DNA from: Streptomyces sp. S.PNR 29
GTDB lineage: Bacteria > Actinomycetota > Actinomycetes > Streptomycetales > Streptomycetaceae
Direction of reading: 5' to 3'
DNA length: 64,000 nucleotides
Assembly: GCF_030386795.1 (NCBI RefSeq)
Contig: NZ_JANUQM010000001.1
Coordinates: 244,363-308,362, forward strand
Below the pieces are notes generated by a model, which made no database searches, was not told where the DNA came from, and was given only the letters and a program-made list of their open reading frames with translations. Positions 26,919 through 35,169 of the stretch are shown here, piece by piece. Every line of letters starts with the position of its first letter. The stretch's first letter is position 1. The position numbers and the translations under genes are program-made.

Positions 26919-28163
26919 CTACCGCCCGGCCGCCCACCGCCGCACCCCGTACGCGATCACGCCCGCCACCAGCACACCCGCGCCCACAGCCACCGACACC
27001 ACCGGAAGCGAGAACGCCAGTACCACGCACCCGAGCAGCCCCACCGCCGGCACCACCCGCGCCGCCGGAGCCGACCCGAGCGTCCAGGCCGAGGCGTTGG
27101 CGACGGCGTAGTACGCGAGCACACCGAAGGAGGAGAACCCGATCGCGCCCCGGACGTCCACCGTGGCGGCCAGGACCGCGACCACCGCACCCACGGCCAG
27201 CTCAGCCCGGTGCGGCACCTTGAAACGCGGATGTACGGCGGCCAGCGCGCCGGGCAGATGACCGTCCCGGGCCATGGCCAGCGTCGTGCGCGAGACGCCC
27301 AGGATCAGGGCGAGCAGCGAGCCCAGCGCGGCCACGGCGGCGCCCACCCGCACCACCGGAGCCAGCCCCGGCACCCCGGCCGCCCGCACTGCGTCGGCCA
27401 GCGGCGCGCCCGCATGCCCGAGCCCGTCCGATCCCAGCACGGAAAGGACCGCCACCGCCACACACGCGTACACCGCCAGCGTGATGCCCAGAGCCAGCGG
27501 GATCGCGCGGGGGATGGTGCGCGCCGGATCCCGTACCTCCTCACCGAGGGTCGCGATCCGCGCGTACCCAGCGAAGGCGAAGAACAGCAGGCCTGCCGCC
27601 TGCAGCACCCCGCCGACGCCCCCCGACGCCCCGGCGTCCAGGCGCCCGGCATCGGCCTGGCCCGACCCCAGACACACGACCACCACGGAAGCGAGGACCG
27701 CCAGGACCACCGCAACGATCGCCCGCGTCAGCCAGGCGGACTTCTGGATGCCGCCGTAGTTCACCGCGGTCAGCGCCACCACGGCCGCGACCGCCACCGC
27801 GTGCGCCTGCCCCGGCCAGACGTACGCGCCCACGGTGAGCGCCATCGCCGCACAGGAGGCCGTCTTCCCGATCACGAACGACCAGCCCGCGAGATAGCCC
27901 CAGAACTCCCCGAGCCGCTCGCGCCCGTAGACATATGTGCCGCCCGAGGCCGGATACAGGGCGGCCAGTCGCGCCGATGAGGTGGCGTTGCAGTAAGCGA
28001 CCACGGCGGCGACCCCGAGCCCGATCAGCAGAGCGGACCCGGCAGCGCGCGCCGCGGGCCCCAGGGCGGCGAAGATCCCGGCACCGATCATCGATCCGAG
28101 CCCGATGACGACGGCGTCCCCCACCCCGAGGGTGCGCCGCAGTTCGGAAGCAGAATGCGCCAT
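26919..28163 (-). CDS. APC family amino acid permease
   Basis: A 414-residue transporter with about 12 helices. The first helix holds the APC signature GLGSMIGAGIFAALGPAA, and a later segment FFAFAGYARIATLGEEVRDP matches the family's helix 6 and loop. At 414 residues it is slightly shorter than many APC permeases (450-500), the last helices being compact. The substrate is unknown. The ATG at 28163 begins directly at the conserved SELRRTLGVGDAV segment; longer readings add a non-conserved extension. Transcribed alone. Confidence 0.88.
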   Translation of the reverse strand: MAHSASELRRTLGVGDAVVIGLGSMIGAGIFAALGPAARAAGSALLIGLGVAAVVAYCNATSSARLAALYPASGGTYVYGRERLGEFWGYLAGWSFVIGKTASCAAMALTVGAYVWPGQAHAVAVAAVVALTAVNYGGIQKSAWLTRAIVAVVLAVLASVVVVCLGSGQADAGRLDAGASGGVGGVLQAAGLLFFAFAGYARIATLGEEVRDPARTIPRAIPLALGITLAVYACVAVAVLSVLGSDGLGHAGAPLADAVRAAGVPGLAPVVRVGAAVAALGSLLALILGVSRTTLAMARDGHLPGALAAVHPRFKVPHRAELAVGAVVAVLAATVDVRGAIGFSSFGVLAYYAVANASAWTLGSAPAARVVPAVGLLGCVVLAFSLPVVSVAVGAGVLVAGVIAYGVRRWAAGR

Positions 28164-28390
28164 GGCCCGCACCCTACTGAGCACTGCAACCGCGCAGTGC
28201 GGCCGGGACGTCCTGTTCACCAAGAGGACATGAACACGCGAGGACATGAACACGCGAGGACTCACGGCGCGGACACGCGTGTGACAGTTCCGCGGAGGTA
28301 CGACGCGCGACGGACGAACCCGGCCTGTTCGGGAGCAAGATCACAGTGCCGGAACAGTGCGGGCACAGTGTGGAAGGGCAGGTTCACGGC

Positions 28391-28657
28391 ATGGGCATCA
28401 TCAGCTGGATCATCCTGGGACTGTTGGCCGGAGCCATCGCCAAATTCCTGCTGCCGGGTCGCGACCCGGGTGGGCTGGTCGGCACGACGCTGATCGGCAT
28501 CGCCGGTGCGTTCATCGGTGGCTGGATTTCGGCCCGCTGGCTCGACCATCCCGTCAGCAAGGACTTCTACGACGGCGCCACCTGGGCCGCGGCGATCGGC
28601 GGCTCACTCGTCCTGCTGATCGCCTACCGCCTCCTCTTCGGCAACTCACGCGACTGA
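28391..28657 (+). CDS. GlsB/YeaQ/YmgE family stress membrane protein
   Basis: An 88-residue protein with three hydrophobic segments and the family pattern GIISWIILGLLAGAIAKFL...GLVGTTLIGIAGAFIGGW. Members are small inner-membrane proteins linked to envelope or general stress; no biochemical activity is established. The ATG at 28391 starts exactly at the conserved N-terminus. The 227 nt upstream hold a repeated AACACGCGAGGA-type motif (about 28230-28260) but no clear promoter. Confidence 0.85.
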   Translation: MGIISWIILGLLAGAIAKFLLPGRDPGGLVGTTLIGIAGAFIGGWISARWLDHPVSKDFYDGATWAAAIGGSLVLLIAYRLLFGNSRD

Positions 28658-28688
28658 CCGCGCCCCTGGACCGCGGCCGGCAGGCAAG

Positions 28689-28717
28689 AAGGGTGGGCAC
28701 CGAGGGCGCCCACCCTT
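28689..28717. terminator. Bidirectional hairpin between convergent genes
   Basis: AAGGGTGGGC (28689-28698) pairs with GCCCACCCTT (28708-28717), loop 9 nt. It lies between the YeaQ-like gene and yajQ, which converge, and can serve both. Confidence 0.8.
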
Positions 28718-28760
28718 CCTCGTACGACGGGGGATCAGTCGACGACCGGCCGGCGGCGGC

Positions 28761-29249
28761 TCACCGGTAGTTCACGAACTGCAGGGCGAAGTCGAAGTCC
28801 TTGCCCTTCAGCAGGGCGATCACGGCCTGCAGGTCATCGCGGCTCTTGGAGCTGACCCGGAGTTCGTCGCCCTGCACCTGGGCCTTCACGCCCTTCGGGC
28901 CCTCGTCGCGGATGATCTTCGCCACCTTCTTGGCGTTCTCCTGGGAGATGCCCTCCTGGATCGAAGCGAAGATCTTGTACTCCTTGCCGGACAGCTGGGG
29001 CTCGCCCGCGTCCAGTGCCTTCAGCGAGATGCCGCGCTTGATCAACTTGGACTGGAAGACGTCGAGGACGGCCTTCACCCGGTCCTCGGAGTTCGCCTCC
29101 ATGAGGATCTTCTCCCCGGACCACGAGATCGAGGCACCCACGCCCTTGAAGTCGTAGCGCTGCGAGATCTCCTTGGCGGCCTGGTTGAGGGCGTTGTCGA
29201 CCTCCTGCCGCTCGACCTTCGAGACGATGTCGAAACTGGAGTCGGCCAT
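28761..29249 (-). CDS. YajQ family nucleotide-binding protein
   Basis: A 162-residue cytoplasmic protein, full length for the YajQ (UPF0234) family, with the typical N-terminus [17 protein letters not shown] and the [11 protein letters not shown] and [12 protein letters not shown]-like ends. Xanthomonas YajQ binds cyclic di-GMP; whether the Streptomyces protein does is not shown by sequence. AAGGAG precedes the ATG. Transcribed alone, converging on a shared terminator. Confidence 0.92.
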   Translation of the reverse strand: MADSSFDIVSKVERQEVDNALNQAAKEISQRYDFKGVGASISWSGEKILMEANSEDRVKAVLDVFQSKLIKRGISLKALDAGEPQLSGKEYKIFASIQEGISQENAKKVAKIIRDEGPKGVKAQVQGDELRVSSKSRDDLQAVIALLKGKDFDFALQFVNYR

Positions 29250-29471
29250 GTCCTGTGGCTCCTTGTATCGGGGTGCGTATCGGGTGCGTACCGGCGTACG
29301 TGGGCGGCCGCCGAGCCCGGCAGGGTCACGGGCCGCATCCGGACAAGCCTAGCCACCCCCCGCCCTCCCGGCGCCGATCAATCGGGTGGCGAAGCACCCC
29401 TCCGTATCGGGTATTGTTTACGTCGTTGCCACGGAGCGCCGCCGAAAAGCGGTTCGAAGGGCAGCGACCCC

Positions 29472-29553
29472 GGCGGTGTGCCCGAGCGGCCAAAGGGAGC
29501 AGACTGTAAATCTGCCGGCTCAGCCTTCCCAGGTTCGAATCCTGGCGCCGCCA
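29472..29553 (+). tRNA. tRNA-Tyr (GTA)
   Basis: An 82-nt class II tRNA with a 7-bp acceptor stem (GGCGGTG/CGCCGCC), anticodon GTA in ACTGTAAAT, a long variable arm and a normal T-arm (GGTTCGAATCC). CCA is not encoded. A TATTGT -10-like box lies at 29412-29417. In S. coelicolor the integrative element SLP1 uses a tRNA-Tyr gene as its attB; here the site is empty. Confidence 0.97.
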
Positions 29554-29562
29554 CACTGGGGA

Positions 29563-29604
29563 AGACCCCCTCCGAACTGCGGAAACGCAGAGCGGAGGGG
29601 GTCT
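29563..29604 (+). terminator. Terminator after tRNA-Tyr
   Basis: A perfect 12-bp stem, AGACCCCCTCCG (29563-29574) with CGGAGGGGGTCT (29593-29604), followed by CTTCGTTT. A classic intrinsic terminator. Confidence 0.92.
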
Positions 29605-29669
29605 CTTCGTTTGAGTCGAGCAGGTCGGGGTCGGTCAGTTCTCAGGGCGACGCGGGGCACACTGGCCCC

Positions 29670-29882
29670 ATGTCCACCCGTCGCAGCCCCTGCCCCGAGT
29701 GCCGCCGCGAGATCGCCGTCGTCGCGGGGCGCTACGCGCGCCACGACCCGCCCGGCGCACGCGAGAGCGGGGAACTCACGTCATGTCCCGGCTCCCGTCG
29801 GCTGGCCCAAATCGGTGGGGTGCAACCGTCGTTGGACGGATACGTCGTCCCCGACTTCCCCGGACAGCTCCCCCTGTTCTAG
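29670..29882 (+). CDS. Small cysteine-containing hypothetical protein
   Basis: A 70-residue protein beginning MSTRRSPCPECRREIAVV, with a CPEC pair near the N-terminus and a third Cys in TSCPGSRR. It could bind zinc as a half knuckle, but the fourth ligand is unclear. The C-terminus VVPDFPGQLPLF is hydrophobic. The ATG has no strong ribosome site. I do not recognise a family. Codon use fits Streptomyces coding DNA and no better frame exists in this interval. Confidence 0.55.
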   Translation: MSTRRSPCPECRREIAVVAGRYARHDPPGARESGELTSCPGSRRLAQIGGVQPSLDGYVVPDFPGQLPLF

Positions 29883-29935
29883 CTGTTTCAGCTGCCCAGG
29901 CCCCCCTCTGGCTCACCTGGCGCCCTCGGGCTCAC

Positions 29936-30325
29936 TCAGGCCCCCTCAGCCCCCGCCCGTACATCCATCCGCGCCACCAGCCCGTCCCCGCCGAACCGGT
30001 ACACGTGCTCGACCGTCTCCGGCGACCACCGGTCACCCGACGCGTCCCGCATCCCGGTCCGCACCGTCGCCACGACCGCCTCGCCGTCCCCGTCGAGCCG
30101 CATGCCCTCCAGGCGTACGAGGGGGTGGCCCGCCGCGAACTGCCGGGTCCAGTAGGCACGTACGGCCTCACGCCCCCGCAGCCTGACCCCGTCCAGCATG
30201 TTCGGCCAGTCCACGTCCGGGGCCAGACAGCGCTCAAGGAACGCGTCCCGCTCGTCCGTCGAGAACACCTCGTACATCCGCCGCAGCAGCGCCTCGCGCT
30301 CCGGCGGAACTCCCTCGGCGCCCAC
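29936..30325 (-). CDS. SnoaL-like / NTF2-fold protein
   Basis: A 129-residue protein with the NTF2-like pattern: an N-terminal helix (ALLRRMYEVFSTDERDAFLE), a LAPDVDWPNMLDG strand, an RGREAVRAYW helix and C-terminal strands (VEHVYRFGGDGLVARMDV). Such proteins are small cyclases, isomerases or uncharacterised binding proteins; nothing here fixes the role. The GTG start lies 1 nt beyond the stop of the upstream NAD(P)-binding gene, so the two form an operon. Confidence 0.8.
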   Translation of the reverse strand: MGAEGVPPEREALLRRMYEVFSTDERDAFLERCLAPDVDWPNMLDGVRLRGREAVRAYWTRQFAAGHPLVRLEGMRLDGDGEAVVATVRTGMRDASGDRWSPETVEHVYRFGGDGLVARMDVRAGAEGA

Positions 30326-30326
30326 C

Positions 30327-30983
30327 TCAGTTCCCCGCCACCGACTTGACCGCCACCGACACCGGCGTCGAACCGCTGATCAGCTCCAGCGTCAGCCCGG
30401 CCGTCGCCGGGGTGTCGACCAACTCCGCGAGTGCGGCGGCCACGTCGTCACGCGGGACGGGTCCGCGGCCCGTGTGCGCCTCCAGGCGTACCAGGCCGGT
30501 ACCGGCGTCGTTCGTCAGCTGACCGGGGCGCAGGATCGTCCAGTCCAGAGCGTCCAGCGAGCGCACGTACGCGTCGGCCTCGCCCTTGGCGCGCAGATAG
30601 ACGTCGAAGACCTCGTTCCCCGGGTGTCCGGGATCCGCCCCCATGGAGGACACGACCAGGAAGCGCCGTACGCCCGCCCGGATCGCCGCGTCCGCGAAGA
30701 GGACCGCCGCGGCCTTGTCCACCGTGTCCTTGCGGGCCGCGCCGCTACCGGGCCCCGCGCCCGCCGCGAAGACCGCCGCGTCCGCACCCCGCAGCCGCTC
30801 CGCGACCTCCTCGACCGAGGCCGACTCCAGGTCGAGCACGATCGGTTCGGCACCGGCGCGGCGCAGGTCGTCGGCCTGCTCGGCCTTCCGGATGATCCCC
30901 GCGACCTCGTCTCCGCGCGCGGCGAGCAACCGCTCCAGCCGCAGCGCGATCTGACCATGACCCCCAGCGATGACAATGCGCAT
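30327..30983 (-). CDS. NAD(P)-binding SDR-like protein
   Basis: A 218-residue atypical SDR. It starts MRIVIAGGHGQIALRLERLL, with the G-G-x-G-x-I dinucleotide motif, and has the VVSSMGADPGHPGN and LDWTILRPGQLT blocks of the NmrA/YwnB-like group. No classical Tyr-x3-Lys pair is evident. Function unknown; possibly oxidoreductase or redox-sensing. First gene of a two-gene operon with the SnoaL-like protein. The ATG at 30983 starts at the first Rossmann strand, while a longer reading has no ribosome site. Confidence 0.83.
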   Translation of the reverse strand: MRIVIAGGHGQIALRLERLLAARGDEVAGIIRKAEQADDLRRAGAEPIVLDLESASVEEVAERLRGADAAVFAAGAGPGSGAARKDTVDKAAAVLFADAAIRAGVRRFLVVSSMGADPGHPGNEVFDVYLRAKGEADAYVRSLDALDWTILRPGQLTNDAGTGLVRLEAHTGRGPVPRDDVAAALAELVDTPATAGLTLELISGSTPVSVAVKSVAGN

Positions 30984-31058
30984 GTCTTCGACCGTACGCC
31001 CGGACAACCCCGAACGTCGCATCACTTCAGCCGCTTCCCACCCGCGCCCGGGAACACC

Positions 31059-32306
31059 TCACGACAACTCGCCGCGCCCCTGCCTGGGCAAGCCCAGCTC
31101 CACCACCGTCGAGGAATCGCAGTACTCCCGCACCGCGCTCGTCCGCGCCACAACGCGCCCCCGGTGCACCACAACCCGGCTGTACGCCAACGACAGCGCC
31201 CCCGCGAGCCGGTCCCCGCGCACCGCCAGCAACTCGGCCGGAAAGCCCGCCTCCACCCGTACCTCGGGCAACCCCAGCACCTCCCGCGGTGCGGAACTCA
31301 CGGCGTCATAGGCGTCCTCCGGCCGCAGTCCGTACCGCGAGGCCAGCAGGTAGGCCGCGTCCAGCGGATCCCCGCGTCCCACGGGATTCGACACGTCCCG
31401 CAGCGCGCCGCTCCCGGCGGCCACCCGCACCCCGGCCGCCCGCAGCAGCCGTACCGGAGCCATGCCCCGGCGGTCGACGCCCCCGCAGCCGCCCTGCGGC
31501 AGGCACACCACCGTCACCCCGGCCGCCGCCAGCTGGTCCGCGGTCCGCGACGCCACCTCGGCGGGCAGCCGCCCGAGGCCGCCGCACGGGCCGAGCACCA
31601 CCCCCGGGCGCAGCCCTCCCGCCATCGCGGCCAGCCGGGCCAGCCGCGCCGGGTCGGCGGCGTCCGTGTGGAGATCGACCGGACAGCCGTGCTCGGAGGC
31701 GACCTGCAGGACCGCCTCCACGTACCCCGTCGGATCGGGGTCGAGATCCGGACACCCGCCCACCACCGAGGCGCCCATCTTCACCGCGTCCCGCAGCATC
31801 GCCAGCCCGTCGGCCCCGGCCGCTCCGGTCAGCAGCCGCGGCACCGCCACCGTCGTCAGCTCGGTCAGCCCGCCCAGCGCCCGCCGCGCCTGCAGGACGG
31901 CGGCCAGCGCGCCCAGCCCCTGGACGTCGCCCACGCGCACATGCGCCCGGACCGCGGTCGCCCCGTGCCCGAGCTGCAGCAGCGCGGCCTCCGTGGCCCG
32001 GCGCTGGACCTCCTGGGGGTCGTACGAGACCGGCCCGCTCCGGTCGGCCGACAGCGCGGTGTCGGCGTGCGCGTGCGGCTCCGCGGGGGCCGGCAGCAGC
32101 AGGTAGCCACCGAGGTCCACGCGAGTGCCGCCACCGGTCGTTCCGCCCGCCGCGAGGCTGCCGGCCGTGCCGACCGCCTCGATGCGCCCGCCGCACAGCC
32201 GCACGTCCACGGTCCGGCCGTCGGTGAGCCGCGCCCCGCACAGCAGGAGTGGGGCCGACTCGTTCGAGCTCGACGAAGGGGGTGGCTGCGGCTGGCTGTC
32301 GGGCAT
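31059..32306 (-). CDS. Amidohydrolase of cytosine-deaminase type with degraded active site
   Basis: A 415-residue amidohydrolase-superfamily protein aligned by its landmarks with cytosine deaminase/CodA relatives. The first metal motif is kept (EPHAHAD, H-x-H). The second block, usually H-x-D-E, reads LHTDAAD, so the catalytic glutamate is replaced by alanine. The usual SHC with its metal His reads GPCGG. The usual G-S-D-N-V-R-D with the catalytic Asp reads GSGALRD. Three key residues are therefore missing, and deaminase activity is unlikely. The frame is intact and composition normal, so the gene is probably kept for another role. An ATG start is followed by a non-conserved Pro/Ser-rich leader of ~18 residues. 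Confidence 0.78.
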   Translation of the reverse strand: MPDSQPQPPPSSSSNESAPLLLCGARLTDGRTVDVRLCGGRIEAVGTAGSLAAGGTTGGGTRVDLGGYLLLPAPAEPHAHADTALSADRSGPVSYDPQEVQRRATEAALLQLGHGATAVRAHVRVGDVQGLGALAAVLQARRALGGLTELTTVAVPRLLTGAAGADGLAMLRDAVKMGASVVGGCPDLDPDPTGYVEAVLQVASEHGCPVDLHTDAADPARLARLAAMAGGLRPGVVLGPCGGLGRLPAEVASRTADQLAAAGVTVVCLPQGGCGGVDRRGMAPVRLLRAAGVRVAAGSGALRDVSNPVGRGDPLDAAYLLASRYGLRPEDAYDAVSSAPREVLGLPEVRVEAGFPAELLAVRGDRLAGALSLAYSRVVVHRGRVVARTSAVREYCDSSTVVELGLPRQGRGELS

Positions 32307-32511
32307 CGCGCTCCTCGGCTCGGGGGCTGCGCAGTAGGGGGCGCAAGATCACGCAGAGTGAGTCGAGCCTAGGGCGACGATCAGTCCCCGGCGTGCAGGA
32401 GCGCAATAGTCGTACCGGCGTGGTCCGCCGTACGGGCGGTGGTGCCTGAGGGGCTGCTGAGGTGTCCGGGAAGACCGCCGGACCAGGCGGAGTGGGGGTC
32501 GCGAAACGGAT

Positions 32512-32541
32512 TTGGGTGAACGGCGGCGGACCGTGTAATGT
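32512..32541 (+). promoter_or_regulatory. Candidate promoter of the tRNA-Thr/tRNA-Met/rpmG unit
   Basis: TTGGGT (32512-32517), an 18-nt spacer and TAATGT (32536-32541), with the tRNA-Thr 5' end 11 nt further on. Good match to a primary sigma promoter. Confidence 0.6.
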
Positions 32542-32552
32542 CTTCATCGCTC

Positions 32553-32625
32553 GCCCCAATAGCTCAGTCGGCAGAGCGTCTCCATGGTAAGGAGAAGGTC
32601 AACGGTTCGATTCCGTTTTGGGGCT
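32553..32625 (+). tRNA. tRNA-Thr (GGT)
   Basis: A 73-nt tRNA with acceptor GCCCCAA/TTGGGGC, anticodon loop ATGGTAA (anticodon GGT) and T-arm GGTTCGATTCC. CCA is not encoded. First of a tRNA-Thr, tRNA-Met, rpmG series. Confidence 0.97.
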
Positions 32626-32671
32626 CTGGTGTGACGGGTTCCCGCCGCGAGGCGGGGTCCGACCACATCAA

Positions 32672-32744
32672 AGCGGTGTAGCTCAGTCGGTAGAGCAAGC
32701 GGCTCATAATCGCTGTGTCACCGGTTCAAGTCCGGTCACCGCTA
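32672..32744 (+). tRNA. tRNA-Met (CAT, elongator)
   Basis: A 73-nt tRNA with acceptor AGCGGTG/CACCGCT, anticodon loop CTCATAA (anticodon CAT) and T-arm GGTTCAAGTCC. The first base pair (A-T) is paired, unlike initiator tRNA, so it is the elongator form. Confidence 0.95.
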
Positions 32745-32832
32745 CTCTCAGTAGCCGATTGCGGGGTCGGTCCTTCGATCGGCTACTCTTCTTGCGTTAA
32801 ACCAGTCAACCGTTCGTCATAGGAGCACTCAC

Positions 32833-32997
32833 GTGGCTGCCACCGACGTCCGCCCGAAGATCACGCTGGCCTGCGTGGAGTGCAAGGAGCGGAACTACAT
32901 CACCAAGAAGAACCGGCGTAACAACCCGGACCGTCTTGAGATGAAGAAGCACTGCCCGCGTTGCAACGCGCACACCGCGCACCGCGAGACGCGATAA
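32833..32997 (+). CDS. rpmG: 50S ribosomal protein L33 (zinc-binding form)
   Basis: A 54-residue L33 that reads [20 protein letters not shown] and ends in [14 protein letters not shown]. Both CxxC pairs are kept, so this is the C+ zinc-binding form; many Streptomyces also carry a zinc-free paralogue controlled by Zur. The start is a GTG with an AGGAG site. It probably shares a transcript with the two tRNAs upstream and is closed by a hairpin. Confidence 0.95.
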   Translation: MAATDVRPKITLACVECKERNYITKKNRRNNPDRLEMKKHCPRCNAHTAHRETR

Positions 32998-33011
32998 AAC
33001 AGGCTCGTACA

Positions 33012-33047
33012 CGAGGCCGTCCCCCATCATGCTGGGGGGCGGCCTCG
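33012..33047 (+). terminator. Terminator after rpmG
   Basis: CGAGGCCG plus CCCCC (33012-33025) pairs with GGGGG plus CGGCCTCG (33034-33047), one bulge, then CGTCGTTT. Confidence 0.85.
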
Positions 33048-33124
33048 CGTCGTTTCACTTCACTCACCGGTCCACCCCAGGGGGAACCGGTCATCCACAG
33101 CTGACACCAGGAGGTGCCGAGCCC

Positions 33125-33577
33125 ATGGCGCTCGACCAGTCCTTCGTCGGGCGGACCTACCCGCCCACCGAGCCCTACGAGGTGGGCCGGGAGAAGATCC
33201 GTGAGTTCGCTCAGGCCGTGGGAGACACCAACCCGGCCTACACGGACGCGGAGGCAGCCAAGGCGCTGGGCCACCCCGACGTGATCGCTCCGCCCACCTT
33301 CGTCTTCGCGATCAGCTTCAAGGCCGCGGGGCAGGTCATCCATGACCCGGAGCTCGGCCTGGACTACAACCGGGTGGTGCACGGCGACCAGAAGTTCGCC
33401 TACACCCGCCCGGTGCGCGCCGGCGACCGGCTCACGGTCACCTCCACCATCGAGGCGATCAAGTCCATGGCGGGCAACGACATACTGGACATTCGCGGCG
33501 AGGTGCACGACGAGGCGGGCGAGCACGTCGTGACCGCCTGGACCAAGCTGGTGGCCCGTGCGGCCGAGGAGGCGTGA
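33125..33577 (+). CDS. MaoC/FAS1-like dehydratase, HadA-type subunit
   Basis: A 150-residue hotdog-fold protein. It resembles the mycobacterial (3R)-hydroxyacyl-ACP dehydratase subunit HadA: the substrate-side motif GDTNPAYTD lacks the catalytic His found in the partner, and the PPTFVFAISF and NRVVHGDQKFAYTRPV blocks are typical. It would pair with the next gene to form an active dehydratase of fatty-acid elongation. ATG start; GGAGGTG lies about 9 nt upstream. The gap to the next gene is 7 nt. Confidence 0.85.
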   Translation: MALDQSFVGRTYPPTEPYEVGREKIREFAQAVGDTNPAYTDAEAAKALGHPDVIAPPTFVFAISFKAAGQVIHDPELGLDYNRVVHGDQKFAYTRPVRAGDRLTVTSTIEAIKSMAGNDILDIRGEVHDEAGEHVVTAWTKLVARAAEEA

Positions 33578-33584
33578 GGAACCG

Positions 33585-34013
33585 ATGACCGCCAAGATCG
33601 CGTACGCCGACGTGGAGGTCGGCACCGAACTGCCCGCGCAGACCTTCCCCGTGACCCGCGCCACCCTCGTCCGGTACGCGGGCGCCTCCGGCGACTTCAA
33701 CCCCATCCACTGGAACGAGAAGTTCGCCAAGGAGGTCGGCCTGCCCGACGTCATCGCGCACGGCATGTTCACCATGGCCGAGGCGATCCGCGTGGTCACC
33801 GACTGGACGGGTGACCCCGGCGCGGTCGTCGAGTACGGCGTCCGCTTCACCAAGCCCGTCGTCGTACCCAACGACGACCAGGGCGCCACCATCGAGGTCA
33901 GCGGCAAGATCGGCGCCAAGCTCGACGACAACACCGTCCGCGTGGACCTGACGGCCACCAGCGCGGGCCAGAAGGTGCTGGGCATGTCACGGGCGGTCGT
34001 ACGGCTGGCCTGA
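33585..34013 (+). CDS. MaoC family dehydratase, HadB-type catalytic subunit
   Basis: A 142-residue hotdog-fold hydratase with the complete catalytic motif ASGDFNPIHWNEKFA (Asp and His) and the IAHGMFTMAEA helix, as in HadB. With the preceding HadA-like protein it should dehydrate 3-hydroxyacyl thioesters. That the catalytic residues are only in this subunit matches the known split of the HadAB dimer. ATG start. It is followed by a 34-bp inverted repeat and murB. Confidence 0.88.
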   Translation: MTAKIAYADVEVGTELPAQTFPVTRATLVRYAGASGDFNPIHWNEKFAKEVGLPDVIAHGMFTMAEAIRVVTDWTGDPGAVVEYGVRFTKPVVVPNDDQGATIEVSGKIGAKLDDNTVRVDLTATSAGQKVLGMSRAVVRLA

Positions 34014-34024
34014 GCGGCGGGGCG

Positions 34025-34058
34025 TTGCACGCGCGCAAGAGGCCCCGCACGCGTGCAA
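34025..34058 (+). promoter_or_regulatory. Perfect 9-bp inverted repeat upstream of murB
   Basis: TTGCACGCG (34025-34033) and CGCGTGCAA (34050-34058) are perfectly complementary across 16 nt. The repeat ends 2 nt before a TACTCT -10 box (34060-34065) that itself lies 7 nt before the murB GTG. It could be an operator for murB or a weak terminator for the dehydratase pair. Confidence 0.45.
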
Positions 34059-34072
34059 CTACTCTTGGGCGC

Positions 34073-35128
34073 GTGCAGGAACTCCACGACGCCCCACTCG
34101 CCCCGCTGACCACCTTCCGGCTGGGCGGCCCCGCCACCCGGCTGCTCACCGCCACGACCGACGCCGAGGTGATCGCCGCCGTCCGCGAGGCCGACGACAC
34201 CGGCACACCGCTGCTGCTCATCGGCGGCGGCTCCAACCTGGTCATCGGCGACAAGGGCTTCGACGGAACCGCACTCGTCATCGCCACCAAGGGCTTCTCC
34301 CTCGACGGTACGCAGCTGGAGCTGGCCGCCGGCGAGGTGTGGACCGACGCCGTCGCCCGCACGGTGGAGGCCGGACTCGCCGGCATCGAGTGCCTCGCCG
34401 GCATCCCCGGCTCGGCGGGCGCGACCCCCATCCAGAACGTCGGGGCGTACGGCCAGGAGGTCTCGTCCACGATCACCGAGGTGATCGCGTACGACCGGGC
34501 GACGCGTGAAACGGTCACTCTGACCAATGAGGACTGCGCCTTCACCTACCGCCACAGCCGCTTCAAGGCCGACCCCGAGCGGTACGTCGTCCTGCGCGTC
34601 CGCTTCGACCTGGAGGACGCGGACGGCCTCTCGGGCCCCCTCAGGTACGCCGAGACGGCCCGCGCCCTGGGGGTGGAGCCGGGCGACCGCGTGCCGCTCG
34701 CCGACGCCCGCGACACCGTCCTCAAGCTGCGCGCCGGAAAGGGCATGGTCCTGGACCCCGAGGACCACGACACCTGGTCGGCGGGCTCCTTCTTCACCAA
34801 CCCGATCCTCACCGACGAGCAGTTCGCCGCCTTCCGCGCCCGCGTGCACACGCGCCTCGGCGACGGCGTGGAGCCGCCCGCGTACCCGGCGGGGGAGGGC
34901 CACACCAAGACCTCCGCGGCCTGGCTGATCGACAAGGCGGGCTTCACGAAGGGCTACGGCTCCGGGCCCGCCCGCATCTCCACCAAGCACACCCTCGCTC
35001 TCACCAACCGGGGCGGGGCCACCACGGAGGACCTGCTCGCCCTGGCCCGCGAGGTCGTCGCCGGCGTCCGCGACGCCTTCGGCATCACCCTGGTCAACGA
35101 ACCGGTGACGATCGGCGTCAGCCTGTAG
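34073..35128 (+). CDS. murB: UDP-N-acetylmuramate dehydrogenase
   Basis: A 351-residue flavoenzyme that reduces UDP-GlcNAc-enolpyruvate to UDP-MurNAc in peptidoglycan precursor synthesis. FAD-binding GGGSNLVIGDKGFDG, GIPGSAGATPIQNVGAYGQE, YRHSRFK, the proton-donor Ser in WSAGSFFTNP and the final NEPVTIGV Glu are all in place; it is a type I MurB. The start is a GTG with no ribosome site, and a TACTCT -10 box ends 7 nt before it, so the mRNA may be leaderless. Confidence 0.95.
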   Translation: MQELHDAPLAPLTTFRLGGPATRLLTATTDAEVIAAVREADDTGTPLLLIGGGSNLVIGDKGFDGTALVIATKGFSLDGTQLELAAGEVWTDAVARTVEAGLAGIECLAGIPGSAGATPIQNVGAYGQEVSSTITEVIAYDRATRETVTLTNEDCAFTYRHSRFKADPERYVVLRVRFDLEDADGLSGPLRYAETARALGVEPGDRVPLADARDTVLKLRAGKGMVLDPEDHDTWSAGSFFTNPILTDEQFAAFRARVHTRLGDGVEPPAYPAGEGHTKTSAAWLIDKAGFTKGYGSGPARISTKHTLALTNRGGATTEDLLALAREVVAGVRDAFGITLVNEPVTIGVSL

Positions 35129-35169
35129 GAACCGATCACGGCCGCGCCGGCCACGACTGGGTTGCCCCC

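Noticed and set aside
28164-28390. Looked for a promoter or small gene between the permease and the YeaQ-like gene
   Set aside because: Only a short direct repeat is visible; no convincing -10/-35 pair or open frame with a ribosome site.
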